Assembly (NCBI GenBank): GCA_032988165.1
Contig: JANTQF010000012.1
Span: 62,001-126,000, forward strand
Direction of reading: 5' to 3'
Source of the DNA: Emmonsiellopsis sp. PD_33
Taxonomy: Eukaryota > Ascomycota > Eurotiomycetes > Onygenales > Ajellomycetaceae
DNA: 64,000 bases
A program made the position numbers and the translations under genes. The notes under the pieces are model-generated. The model did not search any database. It was not told the DNA's origin and saw nothing but the letters and a program-made list of their open reading frames with translations. Shown piece by piece: positions 33,433 to 45,432 of this stretch (the stretch's first letter is position 1; every line of letters begins with the position of its first letter).

Positions 33433-34322
33433 CTTCACAACTTTGCTCTACTCCGACCTTATCTCCGCGATTCTTCGACGTGGCCAATCCCCTACCCACC
33501 CTACCCACGGACTTCACCATCTACATCTCTTGTTTTATTTCAACTCCGGACCGGTTAAAAAGCCCAAAAGCAATAAACCAGCCACCATCTATCTATCTTA
33601 TCTAGACACATACGTTCATACAACGTTTTTGACGACACCAACGACTTTTACGACACACAAACAACCGCTTTTGATTCATTAATAGATCGCCCATGGGATA
33701 ATTATTATAAAACAGGCACAGCCAGGGTCTACATTTTGCATTTTCTTTTTCCTTTTTTTCGCTTCCTAGGGCATATGGGGAGGAACCACGAGTACAATAA
33801 ATACAATACAGTAGAGGGGAGGTTTTCTATATTATTGGCCTTCTTATATACAACCGGCAGTTGTCATGCAATCCGATTGGGAGGTTTCTTTTGCTCGCGT
33901 GTTTTCAGGCGGGTGTCGATAATATTGGAGCAGGCTCAAGAGTTAATGCTAATGGAGAGGGCTAGAGCAAGGCAGTGGTGGGGTCTGTCATAGCCTTTGC
34001 TTGTAGATAGTCCTCGGATGCCAGTTAGTGGTGATGGCGAAATGCTATCTTATAATAAATAATAGATGGAAATGGGCGCAGCGTCCCGTGGAGTTGCCGG
34101 TCTTTAGTCCTGTCCGATATCCGGAATCGGGCCGGGATGCTTGGTTGACCCCACGTTCGGATCGGTAAACTGCCCCTCGCTCGGCAAAGCTAGTTACTTC
34201 CCGTCCAAACATCCGCATCCTTTCCTTGTGTTTTGACACCTCGTCCAGCTTCCGCCATAGGTGTATATAGATAACCCTCGACACCCCTTACCGTGTATAT
34301 ACTCCTACACCCACGCTCAACC
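33433..34322. other. Intergenic, no gene supported
   Basis: The 3' region of the 5-phosphatase gene and the promoter of the truncated dehydrogenase. An 85-codon frame at 33736-33993 lacks any domain. Confidence 0.5.
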
Positions 34323-34490
34323 ATGTCTGCCGACAAGCTCCCCGCGCCAACGCGCATCGCCCTCATCGGCTCAGGCACAATCGGTCTCTCCTTCGCCGCA
34401 CTGCATCTTACGCAGTCACCCGACGTGCAGGTTACCATCTACGACACCAGGCCCGATTTGGAGAAGTATATCGAGGACAATTTGCCCGGT
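34323..34490 (+). pseudogene. First exon of a 3-hydroxyacyl-CoA dehydrogenase-like gene, truncated
   Basis: The ATG at 34323 opens MSADKLPAPTRIALIGSGTI and continues to an NAD-binding Rossmann start with GSGTIG, then VTIYDTRPDLEKYIEDNLPG, typical of the 3-hydroxyacyl-CoA / L-gulonate dehydrogenase family, normally about 300 residues or more. After a GT donor near 34491 and an acceptor near 34559 one more family-like stretch (GYLSTLSP) is readable, then a 12-base C run and low-complexity sequence. The rest of the Rossmann fold and the C-terminal domain are absent. The 3' end of the gene appears lost. Whether the exon is spliced to the next fragment is discussed in the findings. Confidence 0.6.
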
Positions 34491-34708
34491 ATATACCACA
34501 CCCACCCCCCTACCCATACCCAACCACCCAACTAACCAACCCCCCCATTCATTCTCCAGGCTACCTCTCAACCCTCTCCCCAACACACACCCCCCCCCCC
34601 CTCCGCTTTTAGCTTGTCAATTGGCACCCTGCCCGGTCAACGTGGGATTGATCTAGGCTCTTTGAACAACAAAGCTAACAAATAAACCTACTTACCCATA
34701 ACCGTGCA

Positions 34709-35026
34709 GTCCTCCTCTTCGTCCTCTGGTACTGCCACAAACGTGGCCGCGAAGTGCGTCTCGAAAAGGAAAGGATCCTAACCGAGCAAGAAATCGAGAA
34801 ACTCAACGCAGAGGACGCCACGATCAATGCGTCAGAGACCATGACCACGACGGCAGCGGAGGGCTCGACGATTGACCAAGTCAGGGCGGGAGTGAGGGAG
34901 GCGCAAGCTGCACGAGAAGCTGCCTTATTAACCGGCCCGACAGCCAGTGACAGCGTATCTGTCTCATCGCCTGCATCCGAAGCCGAGAGTCAGAGCCAGC
35001 GACGTCGCCCTATTCCTAAAATCTAA
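34709..35026 (+). pseudogene. 3' exon of a small membrane protein gene (5' part missing)
   Basis: After an acceptor (CCGTGCAG, ending at 34708) a frame reads VLLFVLWYCHKRGREVRLEK when joined to one base of a previous exon, then a Glu/Ala-rich soluble tail ending QSQRRRPIPKI and TAA at 35024. The start looks like the second half of a membrane helix followed by a basic cytosolic flank, so the signal for membrane insertion and the initiator exon should lie upstream. No suitable exon is visible between 34500 and 34700. The same splice phase is provided by the truncated dehydrogenase exon. I do not recognise the family. Confidence 0.5.
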
Positions 35027-35640
35027 GCGTATGCGGGGGCTTTTAGGGGGGGGGGGGGGTTGCATATATGGACGGGACATAGTTCAATTTTTTTTAACTA
35101 CTGGGCGGGAGGGAGGTAGGATCGCTCCCTTTCCTTCTCTCGAAATGGCCACGTAGTAAGAGGGAAGAGTCCCGTCCGGTTTTGTTTGGCAAAAAGTGGA
35201 GCGAAGAAGCGTGAAGAAAAACGAAGATGGGGGGAAAAGAAAAAAAACAGGTTGAAACACCGTGTCAATGCGTGTTGGGTTGGTTTTTTTTCCCATGGAT
35301 TGAAAGATTAGAAGGGAAACAGGGCATTGCTGAGCAGGGCAGTGATAAAGTAAGAAGTAGTAGTGAAGGCGGGAGAATGGGCGGTCTGGGAGAGTTCGTA
35401 CGCCCTCCAGTTCTTGCGATTGTTTCTCCGTTTTTTACAACAACTTTTCGGCTTGGAGTTTTGACGGTATGATTTTTGAATCTCTTCTTGGACAACCATC
35501 TCCTTCAGTTATATTCCCCTAGCACATAGTTGCCTTTTGTTTTGTATATTTGATGGTTTAGTAGTTAGCAGTGCAATAATACCCCTTCTGCATGCCCAGA
35601 TGCATAATAGATGTTTGCAAAGTGATTAGTTTAACCAACC
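35027..35640. other. Right edge of the gene island
   Basis: Contains a 13-base G run at 35046-35058. The last CpG I can find is near 35465. No gene recognised in 35027-35640. Confidence 0.5.
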
Positions 35641-35642
35641 AG

Positions 35643-35920
35643 GATGAGAAGAAGGCACTGCCAAGCAGATGGCAGTTTCCCCTGAACAGCTTACCCAGTA
35701 TAATTACTTCCCTTTACCACCCAGTTTGTTATTCTTGTGTTTCTTCTATGTTATTGCTTCAAGAACAAACCAAAAGGCCAGAAGATGAGAAGAAGGCACT
35801 GCCAAGCAAATAGCAGTTTCCCCTGAATAGCTTACCCAGTATAATTACTTCTCTTTACCATTTAGTTTGTTTATTTTTATTTACTTTTAAAAACTAGAAT
35901 GTTTTTCTCTCCTCTTTTAA
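35643..35920 (+). repeat. 141-bp tandem repeat in the LTR of element C
   Basis: Two units start with GATGAGAAGAAGGCACTGCC at 35643 and 35784, each containing a CCCAGTATAATTACTTC segment. Related pairs occur at 50920-51157 and a single unit near 3480-3560. Confidence 0.75.
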
Positions 35921-36299
35921 TTAGTAGAATTAATGACATCCATAATTTTCAATTCATTTCAACTAGTTGAGATATTTTCTTAATTATATTGTTGATCTCA
36001 TTCTCATGTAATATTATTAAGTAGGTGATAATATCATATTACTACATTCATCTCTTTTTAGTGTTTATTACTTCAGAAGTAAATGACTTCTATATTTTGA
36101 ACTAAGTATCTCATCTATTATTAAGAATATTAATACTAGAAAGCATCAAATAGTTAGTAGAGATAGTGAAACTAGAGTAGAATCTAAGAATACTATGCTA
36201 ATAATATAATGATTAAGATTACTGGAATTATATTCTCTATAATATTTTCTAGATAGTAATTAAGAAGTAAAGTAAATAAGATAATAAAGAATGAGCTCA

Positions 36300-39200
36300 C
36301 TAAAGAAAGAAGAAAGAATAAGGAGAGTAAAATAATAAGTTACTAAATATAGTAGGTTAATTTCTGATCTTCTCTATATGTAGAATATTCTCAGAAGAGA
36401 ATGGGTAATCAGTAAGAAAATGATTAATAAAGCTGAAATTTAAACTAAAAGAAAAGAAAATAATTAAGAGTTAAATTCTAGTAAAAGATCTACTCTTAGC
36501 AATTAATATTCTATTAATAGAAGAGATAGAGAAATGATTAGAGAGAAATTCTTTATTAATAAAAGTATTAGAATATCTAATTAAAGAAAACTAAGAACTC
36601 TTTAAGAAGATATTTTTTAATAAATTTCCAACAGCTAGAGTAGAAGAACTGAAAGTTTTCTTAGAGTAAGAGACTATTAAGTTACACTAGATAATAAACT
36701 AGAATCTGGAGGAATACTATCAAGTGGGAGCCTAGGTACTGAGAAAGTTAAAAATCAAGAATGATAATAGTGTGTTAAACTTATTATTAGAAAGATACTT
36801 ATTAAAAGAGATAATTAGAAGATAGATGAAGAGACTTATCAATTTAAATACTTAAAAGAAACTAATTGAAGAATTGATAGAGATAATGATTTTGAAGAAA
36901 GTATACTTAAAAGTAGTGAATACTGAAGAGATAGAGTATGAATTCAATAAAAATCAAATAAAAAGAACAAATAAGTTTGAGCTCTAATTCTATTAGAATA
37001 TATTAAAGAAATGACTAGATAATAACTAACTAGCTAAACTGAAGACTATAATTACATTCTATTCAGTAAGAAACACTAATTAATAATGGGTAATACTAGA
37101 TGACTTCTTACCTCAGATCAAGCCAGAGGCATACTGATCTTCTCAAACAAGGTAGTTTAATTAAGATGGTAATATCAAACCTTCAGTAATCCCACAAGGA
37201 TTAATAGAACCATAGAGATAGTTCTCATTGAATGACTTTATCAATGAGATTAGAGCCTTTCACTGGCAAGCTAAGGAAAGACTACTACTATGCATTAATT
37301 GTAGAACCTTAGGACACTAATTAGATAAATACCAAGGAATAAGATTGAAGAAATGAAAGAGGAAGATACTTATAAATAAAATATTTAATGAAAATAACTA
37401 GATAGACTTAAGAATTAATGATGTAGGTAGATAATTAATAGTAAATATAGTAATAAGCTCCTTAGGAAATAACTTGATGTTAAATGAGTAAAAAGTTAGA
37501 TTTAATGATATAATAGCATTCTCAACTCAATCAGAAGTAATATTAGTTACCTTTAGAATAGAAGAACTGCAACTAAAAGACCCATTTACTCTACTAGAGG
37601 CTCAATATAGTGAGGCTTTTTTAGAGGAGAGAAGTTGATGTGAGAAGAGAGCATCCAGTATCTAACTGACTCTACAAGTAAATAAGAGATAGATAAGAGA
37701 GTTAGTAACAGCACAGCTAAATATATAGAAGTTTAGAGAATCAATGAAAGAAGATCAATCTAAGAAGTCAAATAGAATTAACTAAAGAAGTCTAGCTCTA
37801 ATTTGAGGATTTAAAGAATAAGATGCAGAAATGAAAGAGAAACTAATTTTAATAAGAAAAATTCTAAGATAAATTAAGATGAATATATTCATTATGAACT
37901 TATTATATTAATCTCCAATTTTTACTTAATAAATCAAGTAGTTCACCACTCAATCATCAAACTGAAAGGGAAAGAAAAAGGTAAGTATAACTATTAGTAT
38001 AATGAAGTTAATAGAAGCTATTTTACTGCATCTAAATATCTTAGTGATCTAATCTAATTAGTGAATTTAAATATTATCACACATTAAACTGTCAGATAAA
38101 GCCTTCTGTCTAGTTGCACATGTGCAAAATAATAAAGAGATATTAATAAAGCTAAAAAGATAAATTATTCATATAGATTAGAAGTCTGACCTGTGCATCA
38201 TCTCTCTAGCATTAATTAAGTAGCTTGATTTGCCATTGAAATCTCTTCAGAAGCTAGGACTAGCAGGAATGTCTATAAAAACTATGATATATAGTGAAGA
38301 TAATTTTATGCACTATATTAAGTTAAAGGTTGATATTAAGGAAATATAAAGAATCATAAAATACTTTATAGCACTGAGAGACTCACTTCTGCATCAAAAG
38401 TTCAGCTAATTACTTCTAGGACTATCTTGACTATATTTAGTAGATTTAAGGATTAGGATTAAGGACTTATTATTAATTATTAAAGATGTCAGGCAAGAGA
38501 AAGAACTAACTGAGATTAGAGACTTAATAATGTAATTTAAGTATAGAAATAACATTCTACTATTTCCATCAAAACTGTTAGTAAACTAAAATTAAATAGT
38601 GAATATAGAAATAAAGTTAGGAAATAAGGAAGAAGATGATGAAATAAATAATGAAACTAATAGTAAGAAAGAAATTAAAAGAAACTTAGATTTCTCAATC
38701 TCATTGGATAATAATTCATTTAATGTGGAAAACCTCTGTTGAGTTCTAAATAGGACTTAAAACTGCCATTCTAAACCATTTTGAAGGTGATAGTAGTATC
38801 TTTACCAGGGGTTTGAAGGAGAAAGAAGAGGGGAGAGGTCTTAGTTACTTATTCAAATATAATTTAAAGCAATCAAGTATTAATATTAAAATCAATAAAT
38901 AATAAATCATTTCTAGTAATCAGATGATTAAGATGTTATACTGAGGAGTTTATTATTAACTATTAAGTGAAAAGAGAAGAATTAGAAGAGTAGATCTTAA
39001 AGTCAAAAATTATATTAGAACTACTATTATTTAAATACTTTAAAAAGAGAGTTATAAAATTACTATACCTCTACTAACATCTGAATGGAATAAACCTGGA
39101 CTAATTACTAGCTATAAACCTTATTAAGTATTATGTATATCTAGCCTCAGAAACCAAGCTATATTCAGTGAAATCTCAGAAGAAATTTATACTGATGATT

Positions 39201-42110
39201 GAATAATGACTAAGAAAACTAGTTACTAATAGAATTAAAGAAGGGATATATAAATTGATAGTGATGGTGAATGGGAAACTATCTCTATAAAATATGAAAG
39301 CTATGTTAATAGAAAAGAGGCAAGGAGGATTTATAAATACTGAGTCAAAATTAACATTTAATTATTCATTTATACATGAAATACTTCTGGGTTTAAAAAT
39401 AGAGCTATAAAGTAGAATATATAATTACTTATTCTCTCCAAGACACAAAGTATATTGAGAAGTGGATATAAAGTATGATTACTTTATAATACTAATATAC
39501 CTACTTGATAGACTATATTTTGCATTCTTCATTCCAGGATTAAAATAGCTTTAATTAATTTAAAATTTTAAATGCCATAGAGAACCCAATCTACACCATT
39601 TACCTTCATTAAATTTATAAATATTGTGTTAGAATCAATTTCAGAACTAAAGCCTGAAAAATCCTTACTTTATAGTGATCATGAGGAAGAACCACCTCCA
39701 GCCATAGTATATATAAATGATGTGTTTGAAGGAATGCCATCACCAGAGAAGCTATATAAAATACTTAGAAATTAATTCTTTCTGAGGATCAAGTGGGTCA
39801 ACTTAAGACTATTATTCTATAAGCTAAAGCTATTTATGCTAGATATCAAAACCCTGAGAGTCATCTATGAAATTAATAATAGTGTGTGAATTCTACCAGA
39901 AAGAGCCACTAAAATCTTTAATTAGTCTGTACTTACAACTAAAATAGATGTACAGGCATTCCTGAAAGTGTTAGAAATTAACTGGAGGTTCATCCTCAAC
40001 TATAGTGAAGTAGTCAGACTTTTATAGAGACTAACTGGGAATATTCCATTTTATTGAACTGATTTAGAGAAATTATCATTTAAATTACTCAAAATTAAGA
40101 GGTTAGTAAATATAGTAATGAATGGATTCAATTAGATACTATCTGCCTAGATGTATATAGATAGCTCAGAATATACTTTAGGACTTTTAATAGCTTAAGA
40201 AAGAGAAGATCCACTACACTCTGAAAGGAAGTTACTATTACTTACTAATACTAGTAATATATGATTTGTTTATCCTCATTCCTGCATAATAGAAATATGA
40301 GACTTATAAATGGAAGTTACTTGCTATTATCAAGTTCACTGAAAAGTATTTCTTTTACTTTTAAGACCCATCACTACCTAGCATAGTTCACATGGATTAT
40401 AGGCTATTAGTATTATTTATCTCAGTGGACAACCATGAGGGAATGTATGCTAGATGGGTAGAGAAACTTCAAAGGTTAAATATTAAAATAGAGTATGTTC
40501 CTGGGGAAAAGAATCAAGTTATAAATGAATTATCAAGAACTATATTTAATGATCTAGAATGCAAGTCTGACCTATTAGTAGAAGTAATACTAAATAGTAA
40601 AAGAACTAAAGAAGTAAGGGGAAAAATGGGTGTGAAAGGATGAAAAAGAGGGATTTAATAAGTTTATAAAGAAGAATGATTATTTAACATTTCAAGGGGA
40701 GAAAGTGAGGCTACTAAATAAAATGAGTATGGAAATGAAAGTACTTACAGTGAGATCATTAACTTACTATCAGGATTGAATGGAGACCTACACTATATTA
40801 AAATGATTTAAAGAAATATATGCTTGCCTGCAAGGAGAATTATATATTAATGCTTTAAAGGTATTAAACTTTGAATGGCATGTATCTTACCTATACAAGT
40901 AAGATTAAGTAACTAGCCTCTGATTACTTTATATATCTGAAGTAAAGATTAGATAGTACCTCAAAAAAGCCCATAATGAAAAGAGCTATTAAGGAATTGA
41001 ATCCACAAAAATGAGATTATTCAGAAAAGTATTCTAATCAAACCTATATGATGATGTTAAAAGATGGATAAAGAGGTATCCTATCTGCACTTATTATGCA
41101 CTATATTCTTTATGAGTGCCATTATACTCTGTTATACCACTAAGACTACTTTAAATGCTAGAAGTTAATTTTATTGGCTTTTTCCAAGAAACTAGCAGAG
41201 GCAATAAATATATCATCAATATTGTAGAGTACTTCTCAGGATATGTGATAGTATATCTGATTGAATTAGTAAAGCTAGAAGATGTAATTAAATTATTAGA
41301 AAGATATTTTACCTCATTTCTAAAAGTAAAATACATTGAAATGTACCTGAATTTAGGATCTTACTTTAATAATCTTCTGCTATAATAATAAGCAGGAAGT
41401 TATAGAATCAAGCTCATCTTCTAACTGACTAGTTTCTTGAAGTTGACAGGAAAGATTGAAGTGGCAAATAAGATATTACAGAATCTAGTTATGAAACTAT
41501 AAGATAATTTATTATACTAATAGAATCTAAATCTCTCAGATGCAACCTATCTCATGAACAGCTGTATAAGAAAAAAAGTTAAATACTTATCTATAGAGAT
41601 ATTCTTAGAAATGAATATTACATCTAATAGTTTAGAAGAGCTTCTGCTGCACAAATTGAAGAAAGATGATAAAGTGAAGAAAGCAATTTAAAATCTTACT
41701 ACTATATAAGAAGTAGCTGTAGTAGATATATTCATAGCATATTAAGTATAAATTAGAGACCTGATATAAGAGAGTCAGAAAGAGAAGCAGGAAAAGCTAA
41801 AGAAGTTAGAAGAATAGAAAAGAGGTCAACTAGTAATAGTTAAGAATAAAGAATGAAGGAAGTTAGAGCCTTATTAGAGAAAATCATTTAAAATCATTAA
41901 ATCCTCATTGATGTGTCTAAGATTATATCTCATTTAATATAAAGATGATCTATTATTTCAATTTAAGGTCTATTATAATGACTTAAAGAGATTTGAGTTT
42001 AGAGTAGGCTACTTAGATCTAAACAATGAGGATGATGAATTTCTTAGGAGGATAGACTCAATAATAAGAAGGCTGACAATTAAAGTAAGAAGGATTATAA
42101 TTCAGTTGAG
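36300..42110 (+). pseudogene. gag-pol of Gypsy element C (protease, RT, RNase H, integrase)
   Basis: A gag-like part carries a degraded zinc knuckle near 37300 (LLLCINCRTLGH, last Cys changed to Tyr). Reverse transcriptase is readable about 39000-40150: VYINDVFEGMPSPEKLY at 39707 is the YxDD region with the first Asp changed to Asn, followed by the fungal Gypsy motif ILPERATKI and RLTGNIPF. RNase H end is at 40392-40600 (NHEGMYARWVEKLQRLNIKI, EYVPGEKNQVINELSR). Integrase is at about 40900-42000 with MLEVNFIGFFQETSRGNKYI and NIVEYFSGYVIVYLIE. Many stops interrupt every domain, and all are consistent with transitions. Coordinates are approximate. Confidence 0.85.
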
Positions 42111-42247
42111 ATCTTAACAAGGGAAAACAAGTTAATAATAAAGCATCTCAACCTCTTTATTATTTAATCATGTTTGCATTATTTATTTATCTCATTGTGT
42201 TGCTAAAACTTATTACTTTCATCAAACCTCTACCATCATTTAACTTT

Positions 42248-42297
42248 ATAACCTCTTAACCTCTTAACCTCTTAACCTATTAACCTCTTAACCTCTT
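42248..42297 (+). repeat. TAACCTCT octamer array
   Basis: Six head-to-tail TAACCTCT units (one reads TAACCTAT) lie between integrase and the third frame. The window start has at least three units at the same relative place in copy A. The complement is a purine tract (AGAGGTTA repeated), so it could act as a polypurine tract. Confidence 0.85.
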
Positions 42298-42469
42298 AAA
42301 CCACACCTCAAACCTTTTATCAATCTACTTTCTCTTATACATCTATTAATCTATACTAACCCTATCCAAATCTTATAGCTGCATTGAATGAAATGATCAG
42401 CACACAACAAACTAATATATTAAGATTAAAAATAGTACACATAAAATTACAACTGAATAAAATCTCAGA

Positions 42470-43937
42470 ATGTCTCAATCAAACCTCCCTAGTAGTGCTG
42501 AAGAAAGTAGAAAGAAAAAGATATTATTTATAAAGTTAAAAACTCTAAAAAATAATAATCTCTGCACCTATATGGAAGACTCATACAGTTAAGATGCATA
42601 TAAATACATCATACTAAAGGATTAATCCATTTAGAGAGGGTATATTTTAGCTGAAGACATTCAACCATTTCATGCATCATCTTTATACTAGAGGCTGTTG
42701 CTGGAAATGGAGGAAGAGGTCTATAAAGTATAAAAAAGAGAACATCTATCTCAAGCTACATGTGCTAATGTGTGGCCACATCATTTCTGAGTGAATGAGA
42801 AACTATAAAATAAAGAAGAAATATACAAAATAGACTCATCTTTCTTGAAAGTGCTTCTGAAAACTTCAAAGCTATTACTCATTGAAGTAACATACCAGTA
42901 TTAGAGCCTCCCTATTAAAGAAGGGCCAACTCTGAAAGTACCATATAATGTCAAGATAATAACTTAAACTTTCATTCAAGATGTGGAAGTGATCTGAAAA
43001 CAAGCAAAAGCTATACATGATGTAATGCATAAACTATAGAAGCTAGTCAATTCAGAGAAAAAGATACAGCTAGAATTAATTGAGGAAAAAGTTGAGTCTA
43101 ACACTTTAATATAGATTAAAGTATGAAAGAGGATGAGTAAATAAATGAAAGTAATTTATAAAGCTACTATCTCTTTTATAAATAGTTTAACTAGTGAACT
43201 GATGAATAACTTCCCATGCAACATGCTTCATAAGAAACTAAGTATAATAAATGGTATAAAAAAAACCTCATCTATAGATAAGGTAAAGTAATGAGCCTAC
43301 AAGTAATAACACACTAAAAAAGAGAATATAAATATATTAAATAAATATACTTATATTAACTTGATGGCTATCAGCAGGAATTCACAGTAAAATCCCTTCA
43401 TAATAACTATCTCAGTAGTATTAACTTCTCTGCAATTAGAACTAATTATAAGAAATCAGATCAACTCTCTAGGAAAGTCAACCAACTCTTAACATTAGAA
43501 TATTAGACTAGCCATACTAGAGAATATAGCTCTAAAGATAACCTATTTCATTAGAATGATATTTCCCTATCCAGAAGAAAAGTCATACTGAATGACTATA
43601 CTTTTTGAAGTATTGAAGGTAGAGGTATTCTCAGACACTAATATAATCATGCAATGAGCAACTAACAATGGATTTCCAGTGGAATTTAATAAGTTAGATA
43701 GAAAGATCACCATCTGAGGCTAGAATGAGTTCAAAGAATCTCTAAGTAAGAATTCAGATAAAAAGAATATTACTAGTAGAGCCTCTTCCTCTTCTTTAAT
43801 AGAAATGATGCAATCAGAACTAAATCTACTCATTAATCTAATATGAGAGGTGATTGAAGTATCACACTGATATATGAATATGAAGTTAGCAAAGTAAATC
43901 AATGAAGAGAGAGGAGAATAGATGAAACTAAACTCTA
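42470..43937 (+). pseudogene. Third reading frame of Gypsy element C, 5' part
   Basis: Colinear with copy A from about base 230 onwards and in a single frame. It shares LLLEMEEEVYKV, KIDSSFLKVLLKTSKLLLIE, SLTSELMNNFPCNMLHKKLS and SRASSSSLIEMMQSEL with copy A, with conservative amino-acid changes. Stops are at some shared and some private positions. The ATG at 42470 (MSQSNLPSSAEESRKKK) is the best common start. The frame is cut at 43937 by the hAT insertion and resumes at 49527. Function unknown. Confidence 0.6.
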
Positions 43938-44133
43938 AACTAGCTATTTATTATCAAATCAAACTAAAACTAAATTTAATCTTAGGCATTTTACCTGGAA
44001 TGATAATCCTTTTTACTATATTATTACTTTAATATAGGTACTATATTACATTTATATTTTACTTAATTAATCCCAAATTATATTATAGAATAATATTATA
44101 GTCTCAAATTATATTTAGTATTAAAAATATAAG

Positions 44134-44195
44134 TCCTAGTCCCATTTGGTCTCAATTATCTCTATTGGGACCAAATGGGACTAGGAATCCTAGTT
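44134..44195. repeat. Subterminal inverted repeat of the hAT element, left
   Basis: CCTAGTCCCATTTGGTCTC and GGGACCAAATGGGACTAGG face each other across a spacer of about 14 bases, forming a near-perfect hairpin. The same motif pair occurs at 49247-49305. Confidence 0.7.
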
Positions 44196-44394
44196 TAGAT
44201 TATATAATCATAATCACATGACTAGGTAATGCTAAGTCTGAGATATATAGATGGCAGAACAACTTTAAAATGCATATTTATAATAATAAGTATTACTAAA
44301 TATTATTACTTTTCATTGCCTGAAGGCCTCAGCCCCAACCCTAAACTAAAAAAACTAAAAAACTAAAAACACACAAAAACATTAAAAAACCCTC

Positions 44395-44997
44395 TTAAAC
44401 CTTGAGGGCAGTCTGCTCAAAATACTCTGATCTAATTGCATCTGCCACCTCCCTCACTAATTGCATATTCTTAACCCTGAGAGTTAACTACTTCTCATGC
44501 ACCATCATTTTAACTCTACCTATATTCATAATATAATCAGTATACATATTTAGTAGACTTAGTAGAGTAGTTAACTTACACTTGAAAAGAATGATAAGGG
44601 CTGTTTCTGCTGCCAACTAGATGATGTTGAGGATGAAATGCTAAAAGTAATATTTTTTATTATTAATCTTATAAATTAAATGTGTCATTATAGTCTTAAT
44701 GAAAATGAGCTTCTCAGACTTCTGATAGAATTAAACCTTCTAAATTCACTCTATTAATCTGAATGAGTGGCTGAGTATTACTGAAAAGTATGACCATAAC
44801 TTACTGTTTTTATTATAATAGTAATAGGGCTTAAGATTACATTTAACCTAGTAGTTTCTTAAGGCATTAGGGAGCTCAGTATGATATTGATCCTACTTGG
44901 CCTCTTACTCAGTAATGTGTGCCTTATAGGCTTTTTTGCAACTAGATGTAGTATTTTTCATCACCACTTGACAGGGAAGGGAGGTATACTTTGGCAT
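44395..44997 (-). pseudogene. Unrecognised ORF inside hAT element (201 codons)
   Basis: The minus strand from the ATG at 44997 (MPKYTSLPCQVVMKNTTSSC) reads in one frame to TAA at 44395 with about ten stops, all possible transitions from Gln, Arg or Trp codons. It contains KKAYKAHITE near residue 26, ALIILFKCKLTTLLSLLN, and a C-terminal RVKNMQLVREVADAIRSEYF. No domain recognised. It diverges from the frame at 45433, from which it is separated by about 440 bases including a purine-rich and a pyrimidine-rich tract. Confidence 0.4.
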
Positions 44998-45432
44998 TTT
45001 TGAATCAGAGGAGAGAGTATTGATGCATTTAGATAGAGGGCAGGGAAGATAGAGACACAGCTGATTAAGATGGTGGGAGAGGAGGAATAAAATAGATAGA
45101 GAAAAGAAGAAGAGAGAGAGAAAGAGGAGGAGAAAAAAAAGAAATATTATTGAAATTCCAACTTTAATCAGCTATCCTAATAATTTGTAACCATCACCTG
45201 GGTCTATTTCTGATATGAATTGCCTGGTAATATCATACAAAGAATATCAAATATAGATGCATTAAATGTAAATAATCTACTTTTAGATTAGAGAAATTCT
45301 CCTTATCTTTTTATTTTTCCTTCTCTTCTTCTCTTTCTTCCCTTCTTTTCCTACCACTATTCTACCTCTCCTCTTTTGATATCTCTATCCTACTATCATA
45401 ATTATTACTTTCTCCTACTACTACTATTAGTC

